Assembly: GCA_015680685.1 (NCBI GenBank)
Contig: MNCI01003412.1
Coordinates: 203,790 to 267,789, forward strand
Direction: 5' to 3'
Length of the DNA stretch: 64,000 bases
Source of the DNA: Gnetum montanum
Lineage: Eukaryota; Streptophyta; Gnetopsida; Gnetales; Gnetaceae
Shown here one piece after another: positions 12,361 through 22,821 of the stretch. The translations under genes were made by a program, and so were the position numbers. Within the stretch, counting starts at the first letter, position 1, and each line of letters begins with the position of its first letter. Under the pieces are notes generated by a model. The model saw nothing but the letters and a program-made list of their open reading frames with translations. It was not told where the DNA came from and did no database searches.

Positions 12361-13320
12361 TTGTATGACTTAGTTCTAACATCCCAAATGCATCGTGAAG
12401 CTTTGGTACGCATGCTAACGTCGATCCCAATAAGCGAGGACTTGCCCTCGAATGAACCTTCCATTCACGCGATAATGTACTTGCCCCAAGGGTCAACTTC
12501 CAAACCACTAAGCTTCCACAACGATAACATTAAAGTGGATAAGAAAATAGGGGAGGTAACAATAGCCCCCATGTTCATAACGATACGTATAAATCAATTC
12601 AAGATACATAGGGTCCACGTAGACGATGGAGCTGCTACAAACGTAGTACCATACCCCATCGTTGGATAACTAGGGCTGACGGAGTTAATCAAACCAACTG
12701 CAACTACATGTTTAAAATCATTCAGTGGGTCACGCGTGATGGTCAAAGGCATAGTGACCCTAGAATTCATAGCAAGGGACCAGTTTCCCACGTCTGCTGA
12801 CTTCGTAGTGGTCGATGAAATGCTAAGATTCAACCTAATATTAGGAAGGCCCTGGTTGGCCCAACTGAAAGTGGTCTCATCTCCTATACATCAAGAGATT
12901 CACCTACCTTATGAAGGCGGTGAAATCATCATACACGAGGAAGCGGCTACACCTATTATTTCATCACACATAGACATGGACCAAGGCTCAGAGGTTGAGC
13001 TTGAAGAGCCTGGCCGAAACGACATAAATAAACAACAACCAGTAGGCGTTAATCCTTTAAACACAAAACGTGATCCACCTAAAATAGAAACACCTGTGCC
13101 TGACATTGTACATACACCCTCTCAATTAGAGACTAACATAGAACTCGCCACAAATACTGAAACACAAGAAAACACTAACACAGAAGCCATTCCATCAGAC
13201 ATCCCTTGGGCTGAATTACTATTTAACGTAATCAGCAAAGGGGACGCTGAATACAGAATCATACTCATTGACACATCGCCTAACATTAAAAAGAAAAAAA
13301 TCAAAAAATCCCTAAAATAA
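12361..13320 (+). pseudogene. Aspartic protease of T1 (Ogre-like, DDG)
   Basis: Same frame as the linker, with one TAG in the middle. The active-site region reads VHVDDGAATNVVP (about 12613-12651). The flap and C-terminal blocks include FNLILGRPWLAQL and a SPIHQEIHLPYEGGEIII stretch, which resemble Ogre-type proteases. The catalytic triplet is D-D-G rather than D-T/S-G, and T2 has the same DDG. The frame runs on past the protease into a Lys-rich tail that stops at 13318-13320, just before the tandem repeats. That is where an Ogre-style splice donor would be expected. It would cut the polyprotein; this copy has a nonsense codon after PYPIVG. Confidence 0.75.
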
Positions 13321-13339
13321 TGGCATCTCAACATCTCCA

Positions 13340-13498
13340 AAACGACGTTAAACTACAACATGTCTGAAACGATGTTAAACTACAACATGTCCAAAACGAC
13401 GTTAAACTACAACTTGTCCGAAATGACGTTAAACTACAACATGTCCAAAACGACGTTAAACTACAACTCGTCCGAAATGATGTTAAACTACAATAAAT
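13340..13498 (+). repeat. 27-bp minisatellite (T1)
   Basis: Six units beginning at 13340, 13367, 13394, 13421, 13448 and 13475 (last one partial). The consensus starts AAACGACGTTAAACTACAAC and continues ATGTCCG. The translated frame here (MSETMLNYNMSK...) is only the repeat read through. Confidence 0.9.
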
Positions 13499-13510
13499 CA
13501 AGAAAAAAAA

Positions 13511-13645
13511 AATTAAACTACACTCCTTGTTCGGAAGGACGTTAAACTATCATGTCCGCAATGACATAAAACTAGCCNTATTAAACTACACTCCTTGTCC
13601 GGAAAGACGTTAAATTATCATGTACGTAATGACATAAAACTAGCC
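13511..13645 (+). repeat. Two copies of a ~67-bp unit around an N
   Basis: Copies at about 13511-13577 and 13579-13645, each holding ACTACACTCCTTGT, a GGACGTTAAACTATCATGT-like block and ATGACATAAAACTAGCC. The single N at 13578 lies exactly between them, so the copy number is probably unresolved in the assembly. Confidence 0.75.
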
Positions 13646-13714
13646 GCGATCAGAAATGGTTGGTCAACCGAGAAACCCACCCACCTTATTCGAAATCTTC
13701 CTTGTTTACAACTA

Positions 13715-13801
13715 GGGCCCGAAATGGCCTTAAACTATGCATGGGGCCCGAAATGGCCTTCAACTACGCATGGGGCCCGAAATGGCCTTAAACTAGATCA
13801 C
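13715..13801 (+). repeat. 29-bp minisatellite GGGCCCGAAATGGCCTTAAAC
   Basis: Three units starting at 13715, 13744 and 13773. The same theme ('ggcc..gg...ggccttaaactgcca') returns in diverged form on the other side of the antisense gene at 19050-19240. A comparable TTTTAGGCC array lies in T2 at 30620-30780. Confidence 0.85.
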
Positions 13802-14070
13802 ACATACTTTGTTTTCCTCTTTCGTTTGTCATTACGATTTATAATTACATCTGCACATTACATTTAAAACAAATGAAAAATAAACCAAAATATTTTACAT
13901 TGCCATGTCGTGTGTGCAATTAAACTCAAAATCAACAAAAAAAAATTTTATATATATGCAATGATGTACAATTATAACCGTCAACTATTTTCATCTATCT
14001 CAAAATTTTTAGTTTACAATTCCCGTATAAATTTGAGTAAAGAAAAACTAGAAAAAAACTAAAAAAAAAA

Positions 14071-17000
14071 CTAAGCATCTGGGACGGGAGGATCGTCCCC
14101 TTTAGATCCACCGGTGTCAGGGGCCCCCGCTCCACTGGGGCTAGCTTCTTGGACATTGTCACCACCTTCATCCTGAAAATACAGAACGAGACAACCCATA
14201 TAAGAATAAGAGAACGTCAAAATTTCAAACATTATTTAACAAATCAATTTCATAATGACAAAATGCTTACCATAGGAGATCCTCCTAACCCAAATTCTAG
14301 CCGATGAAGGATTTCCTCTTCTGAGGCACTTGCCCAATCTGTCCCATCAAGGCCTAAGTCGATGTCTGCTAAGGTCTTTCCCTTGTCGACAACCGACCAG
14401 GTAGGACGTTTCAGAGGGAATTCACCCACAGAAACTTCCCCAAAGGTAGTTGTAATCACCCTGGTAGGCAACTCCATCTCAACAGTTGTGTTCTGGGCAA
14501 AAGTATCAAAGGCAAAGCGCAAACCCAAACCCTCCACAAACATTTCTAGTTGCCGCTTTTCAATGGACACATCTTTCAACGACTTCTTGTAGTGATGTTT
14601 GTGGTTTTTCTCATCCTGACCCCACTTGCGAACCTTGGAAGCAAAGGCTTTCCAATCTTGACATTTGAGGTTCAGGAGATCAATTTGTGCTTTAAGCTCT
14701 GCCATTCTCCGAGTCAGTGACGCATGATGATTTAGTAGATTCCAATATCTGGTGTACGTAACCTCGGACGTTTGCCAAGAGTGATCACCACTTAGTTTGG
14801 CAGCGGCGAACTTGTACCGAGCCTTAAGATCGTCACGTTCAACTGATAACTCGAAGACTTCCTTTTTCTTTGCCTAGATCCGCAGCCACAACTATTCGAC
14901 AGAACGCCTACAAGTCCATAGTGACTTGGCGTTGTGCACAAGACCCTCCGCCACCTCCTCATAAACAGGTCTTGGCACCTTCTTCACCTCTAGGGATAGT
15001 GAGGGTAAACTCTCTATGCTGATGCTCTCAGAGGGATCCCACCTCAATTTGGCACCTATGCACACGAAAAGAACAAACGTTAAGACAACATGAACAAGGT
15101 GTGAAACTTTAAAATGGCAAACGATTCAAAAAACGTTATACCTATTTCAGGGTCGACCTCCTAAATTCATTTGACAACCTCTTCAGCGATTCCAGCCACA
15201 AAATCCTTCTTACTTGGCATTTCTGTCCAAGTAAATGGCTCATGGGTGCAGGAGGAACTAACCTCTGCGGTCCTCTTAGGGGAAACCGTCTTCATGGGTA
15301 CGTCTAAACGCTGCCTTCGTCTGGAAGATATGAAAATATGAAAATAAAATACCATAGAAATGGCAACTAACGAAGCAATATAAAATAAAAATAAAAGAAA
15401 ACATACCATGCTCCTTGTCACCTTCCGGGGGGTCACCTAAGTCCAGCTTTCCCTTAAGAAAGCTCCTGAACACTTGATCGATACCACCCTGATCATCCAA
15501 CGGTCTAGTTTCTGTGGTGTTCTCCTTCAACTCCTTCGTTCCTCCTCCCTGATCCTTCTCCACATTTTCCTCCTCATTATTTCACTCCGTGTTGGTCTCC
15601 TCCTCCTCAGTAATAGTTTCTAATGCCTGCTTCCTGACTTCTCAAATCAAGCCAAAGGTATCAGTGACATGTAAGTGATTGAAGAAAAAAAGTGAGCAAA
15701 ACGAAAATAATAAAACAATAAGCAGGCGAAGTCTATTTACCAGGCATCCTGAATCGTATACGCTTTACTCGTGGCTCACTCACATTCGAAACTTCCTCAG
15801 TTGGACGTTTGTGTCTTTTCAGCTTCGATTTGGCCTGGCCAATAGTTTCTTTGATGACCCACTCTGCTCTCCTCACAGTATAGGGTACATCGTCCGGTTC
15901 CAATCCCAAATTGTCATGGGTGTGGATTGACGTACCAGACAATCCCCCTTTCATGATAGACACAGACTCATCAATGCCCTCAAGAGCATCTTGGGACTTG
16001 ACTGTTTCGAATAAGTGGTTGATCCATGGGCGGGATAGTTGACCCCGATCTCGTAGAACAAAGTTGTTATCTACGAGAACTACCAGAAACTCGGTGAAGT
16101 GGTGAAGGTAGCTGGCAAAGAAGGCAAAGGTGAAATGGGATTGCGCCTCGACATTCGAGCGCAATTGCACTATCTCCTTGTGCATGCCCGACAATTAAAA
16201 TTTAGCCCAGTTATAGCGCATTCTAGTTTCCAGGATAGTTCGCATGACACGTACAGCCTCAACCCCAAGACTCCGTACCTGGGAAAGGGTTTTGGGGAAT
16301 ACCCACACCCTAAACAGGGGATATAGTTCATTTACCTCCTCAACCTTTGCTTTCCCCTACATTGGGAATCCCTTGGCACCCTTGGCCACGCCTAGCCAGT
16401 CCTCTAATTCACGCACAGTTTGGAGCTTTTTATGAGCCCTGTCTAAAACTACACTTATGCCATCTGCCGGTACCCCAAATAAGTTTGAAAAGAACTCAGG
16501 AAATAGATGGAAAACTACCTTAACACCCTTAATTTGGGTGTTTTAGTAGGAGATAGAATCCACGATCCTGATCATTTCTGCAATTGATACATCAGGACTC
16601 GGGGTCATGAAAAGCTCCATGAGGCTGGCATTGTCTAAGCAACGAATAATAGATGGTGGGGCATGTTTATGCAACCATTTTTGAGCCTTAGTCACCTCCC
16701 TGAACTTCATTGACAAGGTTGTCTCAGTTCACCCAGTTGTAACCGGATCCCCGCTAGGAGGTACATCAACTGCAAGTACGATTTGAGATTGTTAGTATAA
16801 CTCCCGACAGTTGAACAAACACGTTAGCACATCTAGGAAATGTTATCATTTACCATTAGTCGTCGACTTGGATGTGCTGCTAGAGTCATGGGGGAAGGCT
16901 GGTCCATTGTTTGACCAGTCTTCATGTAGCCATCCACAAGCTTTGGACATCATGAACGCTCTAGAGAACTGTTTATGAAAATGAACGATAGCATCTTTCG

Positions 17001-18562
17001 TTTGACCCAATACGGTTCCACGAAGGGTGGGACCCACCATAAAAGCCTCTAGAGCAGTGCGAGCAAGAGCTAGCCCTTCATCCTCAACACATGTTCCGTT
17101 CGGGTTAACTTTAGGCCTACAAACAAATGGATGTCAAAATAGAAACAAATACCAAACGGCAAAAAGAAACAACAAACTTAAATGATCCTACCTATCCACC
17201 CGGTACATGGTGCCAGGGGGATTCTGGAACAATGTATGTGCACGTGCAACTATGAATAGAGTGTTGTTGAGGTAGTCCAACCCTCGTGACAACTGTGCCC
17301 ACAGGCGCGCTAACGGGCGTGTAGACCTGGGCCCGAGGGTAGAACCATCCTCGTTAACAAACGGCCCCTCTTCAATGTCTTCTATGAAGACCATGACACC
17401 CTCCACAGCTCCCGGTAGCATTGCCTCAAGCACACTTCACGCCACCAGTTCACTTTGAAGTTGTCTAGCATGAAGGCCAAGAATTCACATGCACCTTCTC
17501 TAAACCAGACCCCATTGTTGTCCACAGTTAGATCTGGGGTAGGTTCATCAGCCTCAATGGGGCCAAACCATGTTAGCACCCCAACGAGCTCAACAACGAG
17601 GAGAAAAAGCTTACTATCCCTACAAGCAATTAGGATGCCACGATAAATCAACCATGCATCAAAACAATGTGAAAAACAAAAGTTCACATCATAAACCGAC
17701 ACTTAGAAAAATTTCCTAACTATTTACGCTCAGCGTATATGCTGCTAAACCTAGTGTATACGCTATCAAAATTTGTTTACGCTTGGCGTATACGTTGCCT
17801 GACCTGGCGTATATGCTAACAACCAACTATTTATGCTATCGCCCAAACCTCTTACGCTCAACGTATACGCTGAAGAAACCCTCAGCGTATACGCCACAGA
17901 AGCTGTTAGCGTAAATAGTCTACGCAAGGCACCAAACAGAGTTACGCCGAAAAATAGTTTACACAAAAATAACTCTACGCTGCACCACGCTTAAAAAGAA
18001 TTAACTGTTTACGCTAAGCGTATACGCTGTAGAAACCCTTAGCGTATATGCCGTCACAGCGTAGATCGTCTACGCTGATAAAACAGAAAATCTACACTAA
18101 CAAAACAGAAAACTTCGTGCATAGAAGACTTATTACGCCGTACAGCCTTCAGCGTATACGCTGATACAATCGTCTACGCTTCGCGCAAGAAAAAGTGATT
18201 ACGCTGTGCACTGAATAGATTATGCTATGACAATCTACGCTATCAAGACTTTACGCTAACTATTTACACTTGGCGTATAAGCCGAAATATTTTACGCTCA
18301 GCGTATACACCGAAATCTCTACGCTAAACTTTCTACGCTCGGCGTATACGTCGAAGCCCTCTATGAGACTGTCTACGCTATGAAACATACACCAGGAAAA
18401 AATAACTAACAGAGGTAGGATCAGAGCCTACCTGTGTGATGATCCAGGCCATGACGGAATCCTCGGCTTGGGCAGGCACTGCAGCATGGCTTCGGTCTCC
18501 TCTGCGAAGGTCAAGTCAGGACCCTTCCTCCCCTGGCCTTCCACTTCTTTACCTTTGCCCAT
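14071..18562 (-). pseudogene. Antisense multi-exon passenger gene inside T1 (family unknown)
   Basis: Eight exons are inferred on the - strand: 18562-18432 (ATG at 18562, MGKGKEVEGQ), 17703-17192, 17116-16854, 16769-15741, 15640-15407, 15320-15142, 15055-14271 and 14172-14071 (stop TAG). All introns are GT-AG; apart from the 728-bp first intron they measure 75, 84, 100, 86, 86 and 98 bp. Reading frame is kept across junctions 2-3, 3-4, 4-5, 6-7 and 7-8. The long exon 4 (1029 bp) has four nonsense codons but no frameshift; exon 7 (785 bp) has two. A frameshift near 17430 in exon 2 and frame breaks at junctions 1-2 and 5-6 show the copy is decayed. Visible features are a conserved HFTFAFFASYLHHFTEFL-like helix in exon 4, a basic KRHKRP/RVKRIRFR stretch at its end, an acidic exon 5, and a Lys/Glu-rich helix likely to be coiled coil in exon 7. 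A homologue lies at 26289-30185. Function unknown; I do not recognise the family. Confidence 0.75.
17704..18431 (-). repeat. First intron of the antisense gene, GCGTATACGC-rich
   Basis: This inferred intron contains at least three exact GCGTATACGC palindromes (17885, 18018, 18152) and many TTTACGCT, TACGCT and GCGTATATGC variants. The same words fill the T1 U3 and 5' leader. Gag, protease and pol coding parts lack this density. Confidence 0.65.
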
Positions 18563-19049
18563 CTCGGCATCCTCTACACTGAGATTAACAGTTTATGCTA
18601 AAGGTTAGAATTGTCTACGCCTATGCTGAACCTCTACGCTGAAGTCTGAGTCTCTATGCCGACGCTCAAACTCCTACGCTCTGCGTCTATGCTAAGGGTT
18701 ACCCGTTGGCGTCTACGCTCACGATCAGGTTTACGCTTACGCCAAGGTTTGATAGTTTATGCTTACGCTGGGAAGCTTACGCTATAAATTTTATGCTCTA
18801 CCGCTTACGCTCACAATGCAAAGTAACAACAAATGACACCCCCCCTCCTTTATATAGCACTCCGCCTTCGCTGCCGCCGCCGCTTACGCCGCCGCCTCCC
18901 AGTTTGCTCTTTTTGCCTCCTTTTTGCCTCCTTTTTGCCTTTTTATTTATTTTTTGTTGAAATTTGCTCAAAATAATAATAAAAAATATATATTTAAAAT
19001 ATAAACAAAATTACTACGTCCAAATTCCCCCTGTGAACCTCATTTCACG
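18563..19049. other. Leader and upstream region of the antisense gene
   Basis: No coding sequence is supported. It carries more TACGCT words up to about 18830, the TATA-like box, then a pyrimidine-rich tract and an AT-rich stretch. It is still inside the PR-RT gap of T1. Confidence 0.5.
18848..18856 (-). promoter_or_regulatory. TATA-like box upstream of antisense gene
   Basis: TATATAAAG on the - strand about 290 bp upstream of the proposed ATG at 18562. Its position would suit a promoter for the antisense unit. The adjoining sequence (18836-18960) is C/T-rich on the + strand (purine-rich on the -), with GCCGCC runs. Confidence 0.45.
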
Positions 19050-19240
19050 CATTTACGCCAAACATTACAACGTAAACTGCCGTTACGGCCCGGTACAGCC
19101 TGAAACTGCCACATATGAACCCCCTATGGCCTGGTAAGGCCTTAAATTGCCACCTGCGGATTACATTTGGCCTAGTAAGGTGCTAAACTGCCACTCACGA
19201 CCCGGTATGGCCTTAAACTGCCATGCGTCCCGGTGTGATG
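19050..19240 (+). repeat. Diverged GGCCTTAAACTGCCA minisatellite
   Basis: Four or five diverged units with the shared core 'ggcc.ggta.ggccttaaactgcca'. It mirrors the array at 13715-13801 across the antisense gene. Confidence 0.65.
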
Positions 19241-19334
19241 ATAATCCACCATCATGCATGTACACATAATCTAAAATCACCAAAAAACATAGAACGATAC
19301 CCATTAGCTCATTCAGCTCTCTGTTTATTGGCAG

Positions 19335-20690
19335 GAGCGAGCCTGATGGATTGCTAGCACTTAACCGAACCATTAATTATCGATGGACCATATGGAAAAA
19401 TTGCAAGGGACACCAACATAAACCTCATCCACTTAAGTTCATTAACGGACGACGCAGTCATAGCCTCAACACAGCAAACAATAGACAAATACAAAGGTAT
19501 GACAAAATCCCTTGACATAGAAGCTGAAAATATCACCAAAGACCCATTGAACGAAACCCCAATAACGATGCCCAATGGGGAAACTAAAATATTAAAATTA
19601 AGCACATTATTACAACCACAATTAGCCAAAGACATTGAGGACGTGCTTAGGGAAAACATGAAAGCGTTCGCCTGTTCTTACACCAACATGCCCGGATTAG
19701 ATCCTCGAATTATCCAGCATAACATTATCCTTGATCTGAAATTGAGACCCGTAAAACAAAAGGCATGAAACGTTAAACCTGAGGTGGCATTGGCAGTTCG
19801 TAATGAGATCACTAAACTTTATCAGGCTGGTTTCATCCTAGCTGTTGATTACGCTGAGTGGGTATCCAATATGGTCATTGTCCCGAAGAAGAACGAAAGC
19901 ATTCGCTTATGCATTGACTTCCAGGATTTAAATGTTGCAACCATAAAAGATGATTTTCCCCTACCCAGCATTGATCAAGTTGTTGATTTGACTACCGAGA
20001 ATGCCCTATTATCTTTTATGGATGGCTTCTCAAGATACAATCAAATACGCATCAACCCAGAGTATCAGCTTCAGACAACCTTTATGACACCATGGGGAAC
20101 CTTTTGTTACACAATGATGCCCTTTGGTCTCAAGAACCCAGGGGCCACGTATCAAAGAGCGATGACATTCATCTTTAACGATTACATGTTACACTCGCTC
20201 AACGACTATGTGGATGACATTGTGGTTAAGTTAAAAACATCAGAACAACATATACAAGACCTTGACCTAGTATTAAAACGTTGTTTAAAGTATGAATTGA
20301 GACTCAACCCAAAAAAATGTGTCTTCAGCATCAGGACAGGAAAAATGCTTGGATTTATAGCCTCAGAAGCAGGGATACGAGTAGACCCTGATAAGGTTAA
20401 GGCCATAACAAACCTGAAACCACCAGGCAACCTTACCGAAGTTCGAGCTCTACAAGGTAGATTACAGTTTATCAGGCGATTCATAGAAAAACTAACAGAC
20501 AAACTAAAACCTATGAACCACTTGTTACGCAAAAATGTCTATTTTGAATGGACTCCACAGTGCCAAGAAGCATTCGATAATATTAAAACGGTACTTGCCC
20601 GACTACCCATGGTTTATCCACCTCGAAACGATAAAACATTTTACATCTACCTTGCCACTTCGGATTCATCAATCGTGTCTATGCTTTGCT
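19335..20690 (+). pseudogene. Reverse transcriptase of T1
   Basis: The frame becomes pol-like from about 19358 (after a TAG at 19355-19357). It starts with a spacer holding LSSLTDDAVIAS and MPNGETKILKLSTLL, then FACSYTNMPGLDPRI, which is normally followed by the RT domain. RT blocks are VPKKNESIRLCIDFQDLN, LPSIDQVVD, FMDGFSRYNQI, TFMTPWGTFCY, MPFGLKNPGATYQRAM and the catalytic YVDD at 20207-20218. These are followed by LGFIASEAGIRVDPDKV and the connection block. One TGA interrupts before the RT core at 19766-19768. A possible sense splice acceptor (tttattggcag) ends at 19334. The domain would copy the element RNA in particles; the copy is near intact within RT. Confidence 0.85.
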
Positions 20691-21000
20691 AGAAACAAGA
20701 TGACGGAACTGAAGTCCCTGTATATTATTTAAGCCACGCATTAGTTGCCCACGAGAAAAAGTATAACGACGTGGAGAGGTCATGTTTAGCTTTGGTCTTT
20801 TCTTTAAGAAAATGGTGACATTATCTCTTCCATAACCAAGTTAACATAATTTGCAAGGACAATGTGCTAAGGGCTATAACAGAAACATTTATGAGATGAG
20901 TTGGATAGCCTGCTGGAAAGCCATGATAGCTGAATTTGACTTGCACTACATAGCGCAATCATCAGTTAAGGGTCAAGCCATAGCAAGTCAAATGGCCATG
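20691..21000 (+). pseudogene. First RNase H of T1
   Basis: After the RT the frame reads VPVYYLSHALVAHEKKYNDVERSCLAL and a KW motif, typical of the Ty3 RNase H. It breaks near 20890, where the frame changes, and continues with CWKAMIAEFDLHYIAQSSVKGQAIA. This is the usual end of this domain before the tether and second RNase H. A stop at the start, another after RKW and the frameshift make it non-functional. Confidence 0.75.
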
Positions 21001-21059
21001 TCACCAACGCACGATCAAGCGATAATAGAGCCAGAATTCTCGGATGAGAATATAAGCAC

Positions 21060-21480
21060 AATAGACATAGTGCCCAACGACTACGATGCCATTCTAAACT
21101 TCAATGGAGCATCCACCTCTTGAGGGGGAAGTGTTGCCGCTGTCATCACCTATCCCTCCGGGGAGATCCGACCCTTTGCTTATCGTTTTAATTTTCATTG
21201 TACCAATAACATAGCAGAGTATGAAGATTTCCTTAGAGGTCTCATGGCAGCATTGGCTTCAGACATCACATGGCTTGTGGTCAGAGGAGACTCACTACTG
21301 GTCTTAAACCAAATCATAGATGTTTATACATGTAAAGCCCAACACTTACAACCATACTGTGACTTGGCAAAACATCTAATAAGGCGATTTGAAAACATCG
21401 ATGTGCAACACGTTTCTAGAAATGATAACACCATTGCAGACGCGTTAGCCACGTTAGCATTAAATATATCACCAGACATG
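21060..21480 (+). pseudogene. Second, archaeal-type RNase H of T1 (Tat hallmark)
   Basis: The segment has the order ILNFNGAS, GGSVAAVITYPSGEI, NNIAEYEDFLRGL, RGDSLLVLNQI, and HVSRNDNTIADALATLAL. This is the plan of the extra RNase H acquired by Tat-clade elements. The first catalytic Asp, expected in FDGAS, is Asn here (21098-21109). The motif Glu (AEYE), the second Asp (GDS) and the final Asp (ADAL) remain. A TGA follows the first block. Its presence decides the Tat assignment. Confidence 0.85.
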
Positions 21481-21689
21481 TTCCATGCATTACCAAGCTT
21501 CATAACTAGTTGTGCCAAACCAATAACTGATACTCTTGACACATTGTTGGTCGCATCTGTTAGTACAACACGCGCAATAGAATGGTATGACGACATCAAA
21601 GAATACCTTCTACGTGGTGAAACAACACGACATCTAACAAATGCACAAAAGGATGCAGTACAAAAATGTTCTCGACAGTATACACTGGT

Positions 21690-22821
21690 AGGGGACACGT
21701 TGTGTCGTAGATCCTATGAAGGCATATTGCTAACATGCGTCAGTAGTACCGATGCCCAAACCATCGTCGAACAAGTACACGACGGACTATGCAGAGGACA
21801 TATAGCACCAAAAGCCATGGCAAAAAAGATCAAACGCTTAGGCGATTATTGGCCACACATGGAATACGACTGTCTCTCCAAGGCTAAAACATGTAGTACT
21901 TGTCAAAAACATAGCAATTTAATCCATGTCGCACCAAACAAGTTATATACAGCGCAAATCACGTGGCCCTTTCAAAAGTGGGGGTTAGAGCTTATTGGCC
22001 TAATAACACCCTCATCTTTTGCGGGGCATAGTTTTATTATAATCGCAACAGAATATTTCACGAAGTGGGTAGAAGCTGGTTCCCTTCAAAAAACTACATC
22101 TAAACACATGTGCAACTTCATTCTCGAAAATATTGTAACCCGCTTTGGCATTCCCATGACAATCATCACTGACAACGGGCCATAATTTAGTAGTGCCGAG
22201 ACCAAAACCTTTTGTGATAGCCTAGGGATCAAACACTCGTTTTCATCCCCTTATTATCCTTAGAGCAACGGGCAAGCAGAGGCAACAAACAAAACCATCA
22301 TTACAATACTCAAAAAGATGCTCACCCAAAACAAGCGAAGATGGCATGAACAATTGGTATACACATTGTGGGCCTACCGTACTATGCATCGAACTTCAAC
22401 AGGTAAAACACCATATAGTATTGTTTACGGTTCAGAAGCTTTTTTACCTTTGGAATTATAGGTACCATCTTTAAGGATCACACTTTCCGGACTCTTCGAC
22501 GATGGGCAAAATAATGACCTGCGCATCATTGACCTAGACTCGGTGGAGGAGGAACACGTACGTGCGCTCGATCAGATCGAATGGTACCAAAAACAACAAT
22601 GGCAACGGCATCAACATGACAGTCATAAGCGCCCTATCAAAGAAGGTGACCTTGTACTTAAGGCTGTCTGGGAACACCTGGACAAGTTCTTAGCCAACTG
22701 GGAAGGGCCTTACTTGGTCACTAAAGCATTTGACAATGGAGCATTTAAGCTAGCCGATATAGAAGGGAACGAGCTTGCCAATCCAACCAAACACTTGTTC
22801 CTAAAACCATTCTACATTTGA
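21690..22821 (+). pseudogene. Integrase of T1
   Basis: Same frame as the second RNase H. The zinc-binding HHCC region has H...H before CSTCQKH (about 21892-21912). The core shows WGLELIGLI, where the first catalytic Asp is expected but Glu stands, then FTKWVEAG, TDNGP (second Asp) followed by a TAA, and SNGQAEATNKT with the catalytic Glu. The C-terminus has KEGDLVLKAVW, WEGPYLVTKAFDNGAFKL and ends FYI-stop at 22819-22821. Three nonsense codons and the D-to-E change inactivate it. The T2 fragment at 2453-3228 is a relative. Confidence 0.85.

Noticed and set aside
13340-13498. Regular repeats resembling a CRISPR array
   Set aside because: Units are contiguous 27-bp tandem copies with no unique spacers, inside a plant retrotransposon; it is a minisatellite.
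14362-14668. Plus-strand frames opposite exon 7
   Set aside because: They are shadows of the - strand exon, which has conserved splice sites and a homologue.
14071-18562. Assigning the antisense gene to the plant mobile domain (PMD) family
   Set aside because: PMD genes are known passengers of plant elements, but the motifs here do not resemble the PMD core that I know; the family is left unassigned.
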